Source of the DNA: a virus
Direction: 5' to 3' (one strand)
Virus record (IMG/VR): IMGVR_UViG_3300035681_000133
Location: 1 to 22,749 of that record
Length of the DNA: 22,749 nucleotides
The notes under the pieces were generated by a model that saw nothing but the letters and a program-made list of their open reading frames with translations, did not search any database and had not been told where the DNA came from. Both the position numbers and the translations under genes were made by a program. This document shows, one piece after another, positions 15,325-21,632 of the stretch. Position 1 is the first letter of the stretch, and every line of letters starts with the position of its first letter.

Positions 15325-15894
15325 AATAAAATGCAAGGCTTTCGCCTCGCTTTCCTCAAAGATACTTGTATAATTTTTATGAACGCCTTCAATGTCGCTT
15401 TCGCTTGGTCGCTGATAAGACAAAAAAGGCACGCAAATATAAGAATTACCTTTTGGATGGACTATTGTCCTAAAGTGTTCGTCAATTGGTATGTCTAAAT
15501 TTAATTGGGCCATTTCCTTTGCAAAGCGATACGAGTACAAAATTCCATGCGTGGTCCACGATCCATAAGTGCGGACCAATCCCTTGGTTACGCGGTCAAG
15601 TCTTGAATCTTTTATATTGGCTCCCAACATCAACATATCCCAGTCAGCTGGCAAATCCTTTATTGCATTTTCTAAACTGGTCGCCCAGCCTCGGTAAGTT
15701 GCATCGTCTTCAAAAATTAAAACGTCGCCCTCGCATTCTTGAAAAATCTTTTTAAAGGTTTGCCACAATCCAAGCCAACCCCATTCGTGTTTAATTGCGC
15801 TTACCCTTTTTAAATTAAAGTGCGGCGATAACTCTTGCATTGAGGCGCGCCATTTGTCTTTGCGGTTATCTAAGTTAATAACGTAGGCAATCAT
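15316..15894 (-). CDS. GT25-family glycosyltransferase
   Basis: A 192-aa protein of glycosyltransferase family 25 (LPS-biosynthesis type, GT-A fold). Motifs: VINLDNRKDKW at residues 5-15, the metal/donor site VLIFEDDA at 58-65, GSWTTHGILYS at 111-121, and IPIDEHF at 135-141 followed by FLSYQRPSESDIEG. In bacteria these enzymes add hexoses to surface polysaccharide; here the acceptor is unknown and could be a virion protein or host glycan. The gene overlaps the MuF gene by four bases and precedes the protease, an unusual place for an enzyme. The length is near the lower end for the family but the core motifs are intact. Confidence 0.85.
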   Translation of the reverse strand: MIAYVINLDNRKDKWRASMQELSPHFNLKRVSAIKHEWGWLGLWQTFKKIFQECEGDVLIFEDDATYRGWATSLENAIKDLPADWDMLMLGANIKDSRLDRVTKGLVRTYGSWTTHGILYSYRFAKEMAQLNLDIPIDEHFRTIVHPKGNSYICVPFLSYQRPSESDIEGVHKNYTSIFEESEAKALHFINQ

Positions 15895-16682
15895 TTACGC
15901 ATAGGTAAGCCGTCGGCGTCTCGCATAATTCTAAAAACAACCTTGCATCGGCAATTACATATTTGGTCCGCGCCAGCACCTTGGGAGCCGTCGCCTGGTT
16001 GTCGCATATCGTTACCGCCAACAATAAAGTTTTGGTCAAACGGAATCCAATCCTTTGGCCTCATTTCTGCATGATCAGGACGCGTGCGCGTGTCGGTCGC
16101 TGGAATCCATTTCTTTTCGTACATAAAATCTGAGGTTGCCGCCGATTGCATAGCCGCATTATTGGTAGCAATTACCATCTCAGTCCTGGCAATTAGCTTG
16201 GCCCTGTTTGTAAATATTACCGAAATTGTGTCTTGTATATTACGCGCAATTTCTAGCGCACCAAGGCCCTCGTTTAATCCAGCAAGTACAATGGCTCGGA
16301 TTATTTTTTGGCTGGTCTCGTTAATGCTTATCAACGTTTGCGGCAAGTTCCTTACTGCAAACAAACGCATAAAGTCACGCCAGCCAGCGCGTAAAGCTTC
16401 TTTAGTTGCTTTTGTTGGTGGTTGGATTGCGTTATACATAGCCTCGGCGTATGCCGTGCCAGCCACAACGTAAAGGCTTTCCAATATATCAGCCAAAGGC
16501 GCTGGCGTTATTAAATCAAAGCGGTTAATATTTCCGTCAGCCTGTTTAATTGCATCCAAATAAGGTTGCATTTGCTTTTTAAGAGCGGTAAATATTTGCT
16601 TTTCATATCGCCTTTCGTAACGCCTTTGCAATGCGTCCAATTGCTTTGCAAGTGCTAAATCCTTTTTAGTTGGCTGGGCCAT
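15891..16682 (-). CDS. Head morphogenesis protein, SPP1 gp7 / MuF family
   Basis: A 263-aa MuF-type minor head protein, carried in few copies inside the head near the portal. The N-terminal half is helical and Lys/Arg-rich. The MuF domain covers about residues 150-252, with ARTEMVIATNNAA (165-177), KKWIPATDTRTRPDHAEM and the terminal ICNCRCKVVF that define the family. It overlaps the portal gene by 17 bases and the following glycosyltransferase by four, so the three are translated together. No extra toxin or protease domain follows the MuF domain here; the protein ends soon after it. Confidence 0.9.
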   Translation of the reverse strand: MAQPTKKDLALAKQLDALQRRYERRYEKQIFTALKKQMQPYLDAIKQADGNINRFDLITPAPLADILESLYVVAGTAYAEAMYNAIQPPTKATKEALRAGWRDFMRLFAVRNLPQTLISINETSQKIIRAIVLAGLNEGLGALEIARNIQDTISVIFTNRAKLIARTEMVIATNNAAMQSAATSDFMYEKKWIPATDTRTRPDHAEMRPKDWIPFDQNFIVGGNDMRQPGDGSQGAGADQICNCRCKVVFRIMRDADGLPMRK

Positions 16683-18042
16683 AGTCTCCCATATTGTCTA
16701 TGTTGTCGACCTCTGACGCTTGGAACTCGGCCAAAGTCATTAGGCCCTGGGGAATAAATGGTTGTTCCATCAATGTGTTTTGGTATTCGCCATAGTTCAT
16801 GGCCGCGCGCTTTTCATTTGGAGTTAACCACCAAGCTGCCGACAATTGATTTACGAGCTTATCCATGTCGTCTTGCATTTCAGGGTAAGCCATGTAATCG
16901 AAATCCAAGAATAGATTTTTATTTCCGTACGATTCCAAAAGCCAGTTGTTAAGCACGTCCCTAATTTCAATATGCAACGGACGGACAACGTTATTAATTA
17001 GGGCCTTGTAAGCCGTTTCCGTATTGTTAAACGTGCTTGCCTCAGTGTCGCCAAGTAACTTAGCATCGACGCCGTAAACGCGGCACAAAGAGCGTAAAAT
17101 TACTTTTTGCGTGTCAATGATTGACATATCAACCGCATTCATTCCCATTTGCACCCAAGACAATTTGGCTGGCGTAATAATTACGTCGCCAGCGCGGTTG
17201 GCGCCCTGGTAATTAGATTTATAATCCTCTTTAAGTCCTTGCGCTTGTTCCCTTGTAATGTTTACCGTTCCATCGCCTGTAAGAATGCCACGCGCTCCCA
17301 TGTTTTGCAGCATAGATAAAAGCGCTTGCTTTCCATCGTTTGACGTGGTTAGATCGCGGACTGCTGACCGCAAAGGTGAGGCTCCGTAAAGGTGGTTTGC
17401 CGTGCCAGCCGTGTAACTTAAATTAATATTTTTTAGGTGTCCTACGTTATTGGCATTTATGCGCTCGTAACCGTTATACGTTAATCGATATTCCTTAATA
17501 GGCTGGTTTAAACCGCCCGAAATGATTTCCATGTATTGCGCTGGCAAAGAATACAACGCAATGATTGGCGCGTTTGGTTGTTCGCCACGTCTAGCGCCGT
17601 AAATGTAAGCGTTGCCAGTTATTAGTCTGAATGCGGCAATTTCTTTTAAAAGGTTGTCCCAAGTTTGGAATTCGTTTGGCTTTTTAAATAGACGGTCCAA
17701 TTCAGGAATGCTGACCTCTTCAAGTGCCCTGGCTTTGTATTGTTGAGCCTGGAACTTGGCGCCCGAATTGTCAAACGACTTGCTCATTGATTTGTAATAC
17801 TTCAAAGCCTTTTGATCCTTTACCTCATAAACCACAATTGGAGCCGTGCTTACCTTGTTGATAATTAAATTGATAATGGCGTAAAGGTCAGAGTTAAGAT
17901 ATAAACCTTTCTCGATAAAATTTTGCGTTGTTGGTGCGGTCCAAATAACGTTGTTGCCCAGGTAAGGAAAAACCGCGTTTAAATAGGTGGAATCTTTTTG
18001 GTTAAAACCTAGCGCGGCCTTAATTCTGTCTATATAATTCAT
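16666..18042 (-). CDS. Portal protein (HK97-type)
   Basis: A 458-aa portal, the dodecameric ring at the packaging vertex. Family features in order: an N-terminal segment with a conserved wing start (LYLNSDLYAIINLIINKVSTAP), a middle helix pair (KQALLSMLQNMGARGILTGD), and the stem and C-terminal region with IDTQKVILRSLCRVYGVDAK, LLGDTEASTFNNTETAYK and IEIRDVLNNWLL. The end is Met/Asp-rich and variable. It lies directly after TerL and overlaps MuF. The start is preceded by the 17-base leader repeat shared with the protease gene. Confidence 0.92.
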   Translation of the reverse strand: MNYIDRIKAALGFNQKDSTYLNAVFPYLGNNVIWTAPTTQNFIEKGLYLNSDLYAIINLIINKVSTAPIVVYEVKDQKALKYYKSMSKSFDNSGAKFQAQQYKARALEEVSIPELDRLFKKPNEFQTWDNLLKEIAAFRLITGNAYIYGARRGEQPNAPIIALYSLPAQYMEIISGGLNQPIKEYRLTYNGYERINANNVGHLKNINLSYTAGTANHLYGASPLRSAVRDLTTSNDGKQALLSMLQNMGARGILTGDGTVNITREQAQGLKEDYKSNYQGANRAGDVIITPAKLSWVQMGMNAVDMSIIDTQKVILRSLCRVYGVDAKLLGDTEASTFNNTETAYKALINNVVRPLHIEIRDVLNNWLLESYGNKNLFLDFDYMAYPEMQDDMDKLVNQLSAAWWLTPNEKRAAMNYGEYQNTLMEQPFIPQGLMTLAEFQASEVDNIDNMGDYGPAN

Positions 18043-18050
18043 TCCGTTTG

Positions 18051-18067
18051 CTTTTTTTGTAAAAATA
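18051..18067 (-). promoter_or_regulatory. 17-base leader repeat before the portal gene
   Basis: An exact second copy of TATTTTTACAAAAAAAG on the minus strand, ending eight bases before the portal ATG, inside a 56-bp A/T-rich gap after terL. The shared sequence points to a common expression signal for the portal and protease genes. The upstream spacing to a TTG (24 bases) is longer than for the protease copy, so promoter function is uncertain. Confidence 0.4.
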
Positions 18068-18098
18068 GGGTAATAAAATAAAAAAATGATTCAATATT

Positions 18099-19310
18099 CT
18101 AAACGTGCCAAAATTTAGAAACCGATAGCTTATCAAAGACATATCTAATTGCATCGATGGTATGGTTAAAATCGTCCCTGGGCGTGTCCGAGCGTTTGTC
18201 GCTCCAAATGTAATTGTTAAGCTCTTTAATAATTGTCTTGCTTTCCCCTGTTACAACAATTTGATAGTCTTGCATTTTTTTAATTCCATATCTAACCGAG
18301 TCGGGGCCCTTAGTACATGGGATAATATTAAAACCCATGTTATAAACCTCGTTTATAAGCCTTGGCTCGGCTGAGTCCGCAACGATCATGTCATTAGGCT
18401 GGCAATATTTACCAATCTTTTTGGCAATATCGTTGGTCGTTAGTCCCGTTTCTGCAAAGCATTCATGGCAATATATCAAAGCTTTGTCCTCATCAACTGC
18501 AACTTTTATTAACGTGGTTGGGTCAACGCTAAATCCAAAGTCCATCCCAAAGCCAAATGGCAATGACGTGTCAAAATTATCAATTTTCCAGTTCTCAAAA
18601 ATTGTTCCCTCGGCTTTGTCCATCCAATAACCCATGACAATATGGTTGTACTTGGTTGGGTTTCTTTGCTTTATTGCCTCAAAACGATTTATAACGGTCT
18701 CGTTTAGGTTGTCTATGTTGTCTAAATAGGTTGTATGAATGTAAGTACAATCGTTTTTTATCCCTGTAAAGCCTGAGTTTACCATGTAATCCTCAAAAAA
18801 ACGCTTATAAACCCAATGTTCTTTGGTCGCTGGGTTCATTACCAGCAGAACGCGGTTTGGCTTGTTTACTGCTCTAACCGATAAGTCGATGCGGTCGAAA
18901 ATATCCTCATCTACCAGCTCCTCGGCCTCGTCCATTAACCAGGTAGTTACTCCAGCAATTGATTTGAGGTTAGCCGTTGCCGTGCCTTGGCTTGTTTTTA
19001 TGCCTTTAAACAAAATTTTTGATCCTGTTTGCTTATTTATGATTTCAGACTGTGTTATTTCGAAATCGTCGGCCTTGTTCATTAACTCAATCTTATCGAT
19101 AAACTCAGGAATAATTGAAATAAACGCAGAGGTTAGCGTCCAACGTGTAAAAAGGATTATGTGCCCTTCCTCATAAGTTAGATTTAAAAGAAACATCGAC
19201 AATGTCCAAGACTTACCCGATCCACGACCGCCAGTTATAAGATAATAACGCGTTTTAGGCGTCTCTAAAAATAAAGGTTGGTATTTATCTAGTAATTTTA
19301 TTGATTCCAT
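18099..19310 (-). CDS. terL: Terminase large subunit
   Basis: A 403-aa packaging motor with both domains. ATPase: Walker A GGRGSGKS at residues 27-34, Walker B TTWLMDEAEE with D127/E128, and the coupling-type motif VMNPATKEHW near 157-166. RNase H-like nuclease: acidic residues D257 (GFGMDFGFSVDP), D312 (IVADSAEP) and D386 (FNHTIDAIRY), which cut concatemeric DNA. The arrangement matches PBSX-like/terminase_3 proteins, and the length is normal. It shares one base with the small subunit stop (TAATG), a coupled start. A 56-bp gap separates it from the portal gene. Confidence 0.95.
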   Translation of the reverse strand: MESIKLLDKYQPLFLETPKTRYYLITGGRGSGKSWTLSMFLLNLTYEEGHIILFTRWTLTSAFISIIPEFIDKIELMNKADDFEITQSEIINKQTGSKILFKGIKTSQGTATANLKSIAGVTTWLMDEAEELVDEDIFDRIDLSVRAVNKPNRVLLVMNPATKEHWVYKRFFEDYMVNSGFTGIKNDCTYIHTTYLDNIDNLNETVINRFEAIKQRNPTKYNHIVMGYWMDKAEGTIFENWKIDNFDTSLPFGFGMDFGFSVDPTTLIKVAVDEDKALIYCHECFAETGLTTNDIAKKIGKYCQPNDMIVADSAEPRLINEVYNMGFNIIPCTKGPDSVRYGIKKMQDYQIVVTGESKTIIKELNNYIWSDKRSDTPRDDFNHTIDAIRYVFDKLSVSKFWHV

Positions 19311-19690
19311 TACTCGGTTTTAAGCCATTGAATTGGCGGAGTTACCTTATCGCCAAGACTTGTAACGTCTACGGATTGCTTATCGGTCCAATTAAATCTG
19401 TTTTTCATATTCATGTACCAGCCAGTATAATTAAAGTCTCTGTTTTCCAAGTTTTTACGACCTGACTTTGACCACCAAGCTTCAGAAATGAGCTTACCCA
19501 TTTTTATGGTTTCCGAAAATTGTTCCTCTTCTTTAATCCAACGGTCCCAAAGGTCATTGGAAAAGGAGCCACGCCATTGATAAATTAAAGCTTTAATTTC
19601 AACGTCAGAGGCGCCCTCCTCATAAAGGCTAAGTATTTTTTTATACCAATCTTGTGGTAAATCAAATATTTCTTTTGGTCGTCCGCTCAT
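19310..19690 (-). CDS. terS: Terminase small subunit (probable)
   Basis: A 126-aa protein directly before terL and overlapping it by one base. It starts [20 protein letters not shown], a basic then helical opening common in small terminases, followed by a predicted helix-turn-helix ([20 protein letters not shown]) and a helical middle rich in Trp (W53, W57, W73, W74). The C-terminal tail contains PPIQWLKTE, which may contact TerL. It should bind the packaging site and hand DNA to TerL. The call rests on position and the DNA-binding-like N terminus more than on strict family motifs. Confidence 0.78.
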   Translation of the reverse strand: MSGRPKEIFDLPQDWYKKILSLYEEGASDVEIKALIYQWRGSFSNDLWDRWIKEEEQFSETIKMGKLISEAWWSKSGRKNLENRDFNYTGWYMNMKNRFNWTDKQSVDVTSLGDKVTPPIQWLKTE

Positions 19691-19694
19691 GTTA

Positions 19695-19702
19695 CAAAGT
19701 TA
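19695..19702 (-). promoter_or_regulatory. Possible -7 promoter element before terS
   Basis: TAACTTTG on the minus strand fits the Bacteroidota -7 consensus TAnnTTTG and lies just after a terminator-like hairpin and four bases before the terS ATG. A transcript from it would be nearly leaderless. No TTG is found at the usual 17-23 base spacing, so the support is weak. Confidence 0.3.
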
Positions 19703-19703
19703 T

Positions 19704-19730
19704 AAAAAAGTCTAACCGAAATTAGACCTT
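19704..19730 (-). terminator. Intrinsic terminator after the methyltransferase gene
   Basis: On the minus strand AAGGTCTAA and TTAGACTTT pair over 9 bp (one G-T wobble) around the loop TTTCGG, and the T run continues for three more bases. The stem includes the methyltransferase stop codon. It separates the methyltransferase from terS, although read-through is possible. Confidence 0.65.
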
Positions 19731-20282
19731 ATCAAATACCATTATCGTGTAGCCAAACCAAGACGCATTTGTTGCGGCCTTTCTAATTGTTTCGCTATCG
19801 TTAAAATTAAATTTAAAGCCGCGGTCCTCAACTTGACCAATAATATAGTTGTTATTTCTGCAATTAATGTGTCCGCTTCCGCCTTGGCCCTCAATTGCCC
19901 AGCTAATAACTAAATGTTTTTTGGCGTGCTTGCAAATGTTGTCAATAAATTGTTGCTCAAATTCGGATGGAATATGTTCGCCGACTTCCAGCGACAAAAC
20001 AACGTCAAACATTTTGCGCAAATAAAAAGGCTTAGACAAGTCTAGTACCTTGCCAATCCCATTGCTTAGCGTTTCGGTATTAGGGTTGCCGTCGTATGCC
20101 TCCACCTTATAGCCGTCAGCTTTAAAAGCTTTTGCATAGTCACCCATACCACATCCAAAGTCGACAACCGTCTTGGCTTGTTTTTCTCCTAGATAATTGG
20201 ACAAAGCGGCGGCAATGCTGCGGTCGTGAATGTGACCAGTTGCGTCCGTTGTCTCCCAAAATCCTAAATCATTTATTTTCAT
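19722..20282 (-). CDS. Class I SAM-dependent methyltransferase
   Basis: A 186-aa Rossmann-fold methyltransferase. Motif I is VVDFGCGMGDYA (39-50), the acidic residue after strand 2 is D64 in EAYDGNPNTE, and motif IV-like FDVVLSLEVGEHIP spans 92-105. The segment ISWAIEGQGGSGHINCRNNN (127-146) resembles small-molecule or sugar methyltransferases; I see no DNA target-recognition domain and no (D/N)PPY motif, so a DNA methylase is unlikely. The substrate is unknown; a glycan is plausible given the two glycosyltransferases downstream. The gene lies between the early block and terS with terminators on both sides, like a moron cassette. Its ATG lies about 16 bases after the upstream terminator. Confidence 0.8.
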   Translation of the reverse strand: MKINDLGFWETTDATGHIHDRSIAAALSNYLGEKQAKTVVDFGCGMGDYAKAFKADGYKVEAYDGNPNTETLSNGIGKVLDLSKPFYLRKMFDVVLSLEVGEHIPSEFEQQFIDNICKHAKKHLVISWAIEGQGGSGHINCRNNNYIIGQVEDRGFKFNFNDSETIRKAATNASWFGYTIMVFDKV

Positions 20283-20297
20283 ATCTTTTTAAATTTT

Positions 20298-20329
20298 AAA
20301 AAAAAGCTTGAGCATAACCCAAGCCTTTT
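20298..20329 (-). terminator. Intrinsic terminator at the end of the early block
   Basis: On the minus strand GCTTGGG and CTCAAGC pair over 7 bp (one G-T wobble) around the loop TTATG, followed by eight T. It lies about 25 bases after the stop of the 82-aa gene and about 16 bases before the methyltransferase ATG, dividing the early/regulatory genes from the late region. Confidence 0.75.
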
Positions 20330-20352
20330 AAACATCAACAAACCCAAAATAA

Positions 20353-20601
20353 CTACATTAATATGATTGTTTGGCCAGTTGGCTCGCCTGTAAAACTGCA
20401 AAGCTTACCGTTCCATTCAAAGCGAACCTCTTTTTCTCGACCTTGGTAAGATGCTGCCAGCGTTCTAATCTGTCGCTGGACTAATTCAATGCATTCAAAT
20501 TTACCCTTGCCTTTGTTGGACCATGGCGACCAATTTCCGTCCCTTAGTCGGTATCTAATTTCCAACGAATAGTCGGTTTTAACTGGCGGTATTCTTGGCA
20601 T
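20353..20601 (-). CDS. Unknown 82-aa protein downstream of the XRE regulator
   Basis: I do not recognise a family. The 82-aa product is basic and beta-rich, with WSPWSNKGKGKFECIELVQR in the middle and a C-terminal strand ending in GQTIILM. There is no membrane segment or signal peptide. Its ATG lies inside the 3' end of the XRE gene, a 23-base overlap, so the two are probably translated together from the promoter at 20814-20842. A partner or antagonist of the regulator, or a small DNA-binding accessory, would fit the context, but this is inference. Confidence 0.65.
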   Translation of the reverse strand: MPRIPPVKTDYSLEIRYRLRDGNWSPWSNKGKGKFECIELVQRQIRTLAASYQGREKEVRFEWNGKLCSFTGEPTGQTIILM

Positions 20602-20797
20602 CTTTAATTTTTATTACTACCTCCAAACCAATTGCATCGCAAATCTGTCTAAGTCTGTTTAGGCTTATAGATTCCCAACCATTTTCAACCTGGTTAATTG
20701 GCGCCAAGGACAGTCCGATTTTGTCGGCCAATTGCTCCTGGGTGTAACCAGCGGATTTGCGTGCTTTTCGTATAAATAAACCCTCGTATATGCTCAT
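20579..20797 (-). CDS. XRE/Cro-type helix-turn-helix regulator
   Basis: A 72-aa DNA-binding protein made almost entirely of an XRE domain. Residues ~8-60 give the five-helix pattern: IRKARKSAGYTQEQLADKIG (scaffold and first HTH helix), SLAPINQVENGW (recognition helix, with the family-typical xxEnG), then ISLNRLRQICDAIGLEVV. It may be a phage repressor or an autoregulated control gene. A promoter-like sequence matching TTG-N17-TAnnTTTG is just upstream, and a short inverted repeat adjoins it. Without an integrase in view, a lysogeny role cannot be claimed. Confidence 0.88.
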   Translation of the reverse strand: MSIYEGLFIRKARKSAGYTQEQLADKIGLSLAPINQVENGWESISLNRLRQICDAIGLEVVIKIKDAKNTAS

Positions 20798-20813
20798 CGT
20801 TTTAATCTTTAGG

Positions 20814-20842
20814 CAAATATAGGATTCCGATAATAATACAAG
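20814..20842 (-). promoter_or_regulatory. Bacteroidota-type promoter for the XRE gene
   Basis: On the minus strand CTTG (20839-20842), then 17 bases, then TATATTTG (20814-20821), an exact match to the Bacteroidota -7 consensus TAnnTTTG with the TTG -33 element. The expected start of transcription is about 10 bases before the XRE ATG at 20797. This is the best promoter match in the window and a main reason for the host assignment. Confidence 0.7.
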
Positions 20843-20846
20843 TTAA

Positions 20847-20863
20847 AAACAAGATTTTTGTTT
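20847..20863 (-). repeat. Short inverted repeat, possible operator
   Basis: AAACAA and TTGTTT arms of 6 bp are separated by five bases, just upstream of the XRE promoter and touching the resolvase stop codon. It could be an operator for the XRE protein or a weak terminator of the resolvase gene. The repeat is short and A/T-rich and may be chance. Confidence 0.3.
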
Positions 20864-21203
20864 AAAACGGGATTAATTTATAAATGCCCATGTGTATAAA
20901 CTCCTCGCCTTTTTTTACCAGGCATTTGCGAACGTTTAACTCAAATACGTTTTTGTCGTTAAAGCCGTATTTTTTTTGCGCAATGTCAATTAGCAATTTA
21001 ACTGGATTGTCAAGATCGCTGGCCTTATTGCTAAAGCCAAAAAAAAACTCAATCCTCAACATTTCTTTTGGGTCAATTTCGGCTTTTGGCAACATAAATG
21101 AAATCGTGCGCTCGTAATCCTTATAGGCTTCGGTCTTAAAGCGCTTGCCTTGCCAAGCCTCGTTAACGCTTAGCGGTTTCTCATTTAACTTAAACTGGAT
21201 CAT
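20862..21203 (-). CDS. RusA-like Holliday junction resolvase
   Basis: A 113-aa endodeoxyribonuclease of the RusA family, which cuts four-way junctions and branched phage DNA before packaging. Family marks: KPLSVNEAWQGKRFKTEAY (9-27), the catalytic block SDLDNPVKLLIDIAQKKYGF with D63, D65 and D73, and D83 in FNDKNVF. The C terminus has the usual KKGEEFIHMGIY strand. Length and order are normal. Its ATG overlaps the stop of a 49-aa membrane-protein gene by four bases (ATGA), so it is co-translated with that gene in the replication/recombination block. Confidence 0.88.
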   Translation of the reverse strand: MIQFKLNEKPLSVNEAWQGKRFKTEAYKDYERTISFMLPKAEIDPKEMLRIEFFFGFSNKASDLDNPVKLLIDIAQKKYGFNDKNVFELNVRKCLVKKGEEFIHMGIYKLIPF

Positions 21204-21349
21204 TTACATTTGCTATAAATCCAAGACCAAGCCAATGTCCACAAAGCCAAAGCCACTACAAAAAGCAGCAAACTAGAAACCTTTAGGAGCGCAAGTAGGG
21301 TAATCCCTACCAACGCCACAAAGATTGCGTACAAATCGTTTTTTTTCAT
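21200..21349 (-). CDS. 49-aa two-helix membrane protein
   Basis: A gene too short to be found by length cut-offs. Translation from the ATG at 21349 gives 49 residues starting MKKNDLYAIFVALVG and ending WIYSKCK. Two hydrophobic segments (about residues 7-22 and 26-43) flank a Lys-containing turn, so it is probably an inner-membrane hairpin with both ends in the cytoplasm. The start shares one base with the preceding stop (TAATG) and the stop overlaps the RusA start (ATGA), which strongly supports it as a real coupled gene. Function is unknown: an accessory membrane factor, superinfection or host-takeover protein are possibilities. Confidence 0.72.
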   Translation of the reverse strand: MKKNDLYAIFVALVGITLLALLKVSSLLLFVVALALWTLAWSWIYSKCK

Positions 21350-21621
21350 TAGAAAGGCAAACTATCGTTTTCAACAATTCGCTTCTCTGTCGGCTTGTTT
21401 GCCACTTGGACTGGCTTCCAATCGTCAACCTCCAAGTAATGCGTCGGCTTGCCTTCAACCTTTTCTTGCTTTTCCTTTAATACTAGGTTTACCCATTCCG
21501 AGTCGTTTGCGTTTAGATATGCCAATAGCTTTTCTAAGTCGCTACGGCTTTGGCTAATCTTTGTCATTTCGCCAAACTTGGTTTGAATAATCTTTGCGTT
21601 TCCGCCGTAAATTTTGCTCAT
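21349..21621 (-). CDS. 90-aa protein with SSB-like acidic C-terminal tail
   Basis: A 90-aa protein I cannot assign to a named family. The N-terminal part (SKIYGGNAKIIQTKFGEMTK) is basic and beta-rich, a helix follows (RSDLEKLLAYLNAND), then strands with WVNLVLKEK and HYLEVDDWKP. The C terminus ends in VENDSLPF, which resembles the acidic DDxPF tip by which single-stranded-DNA-binding proteins recruit replication and repair partners. It precedes the membrane and RusA genes in the replication block. I infer a small ssDNA-binding or replication-accessory protein; the fold is not a clear OB domain by eye. Confidence 0.72.
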   Translation of the reverse strand: MSKIYGGNAKIIQTKFGEMTKISQSRSDLEKLLAYLNANDSEWVNLVLKEKQEKVEGKPTHYLEVDDWKPVQVANKPTEKRIVENDSLPF

Positions 21622-21632
21622 AGTTGTTTTGT

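Noticed and set aside
16084-16473. Plus-strand open frame of 129 codons with hydrophobic stretches
   Set aside because: It is antisense to the MuF gene, which has clear family motifs. No promoter or start signal supports it; the hydrophobic runs are a by-product of the opposite strand's codons.
18823-19176. Plus-strand open frame of 117 codons
   Set aside because: It is antisense to the ATPase domain of TerL, whose Walker motifs are intact. It is a shadow frame.
19722-20282. DNA methyltransferase protecting phage DNA
   Set aside because: The protein is only 186 aa, lacks a (D/N)PPY or PC catalytic motif and has no target-recognition domain.
21273-21458. Minus-strand 61-codon frame overlapping the SSB-tailed gene
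   Set aside because: It overlaps the better supported 90-aa and 49-aa genes in another frame, and its Arg/Ser/Trp-rich translation looks like an out-of-frame reading.
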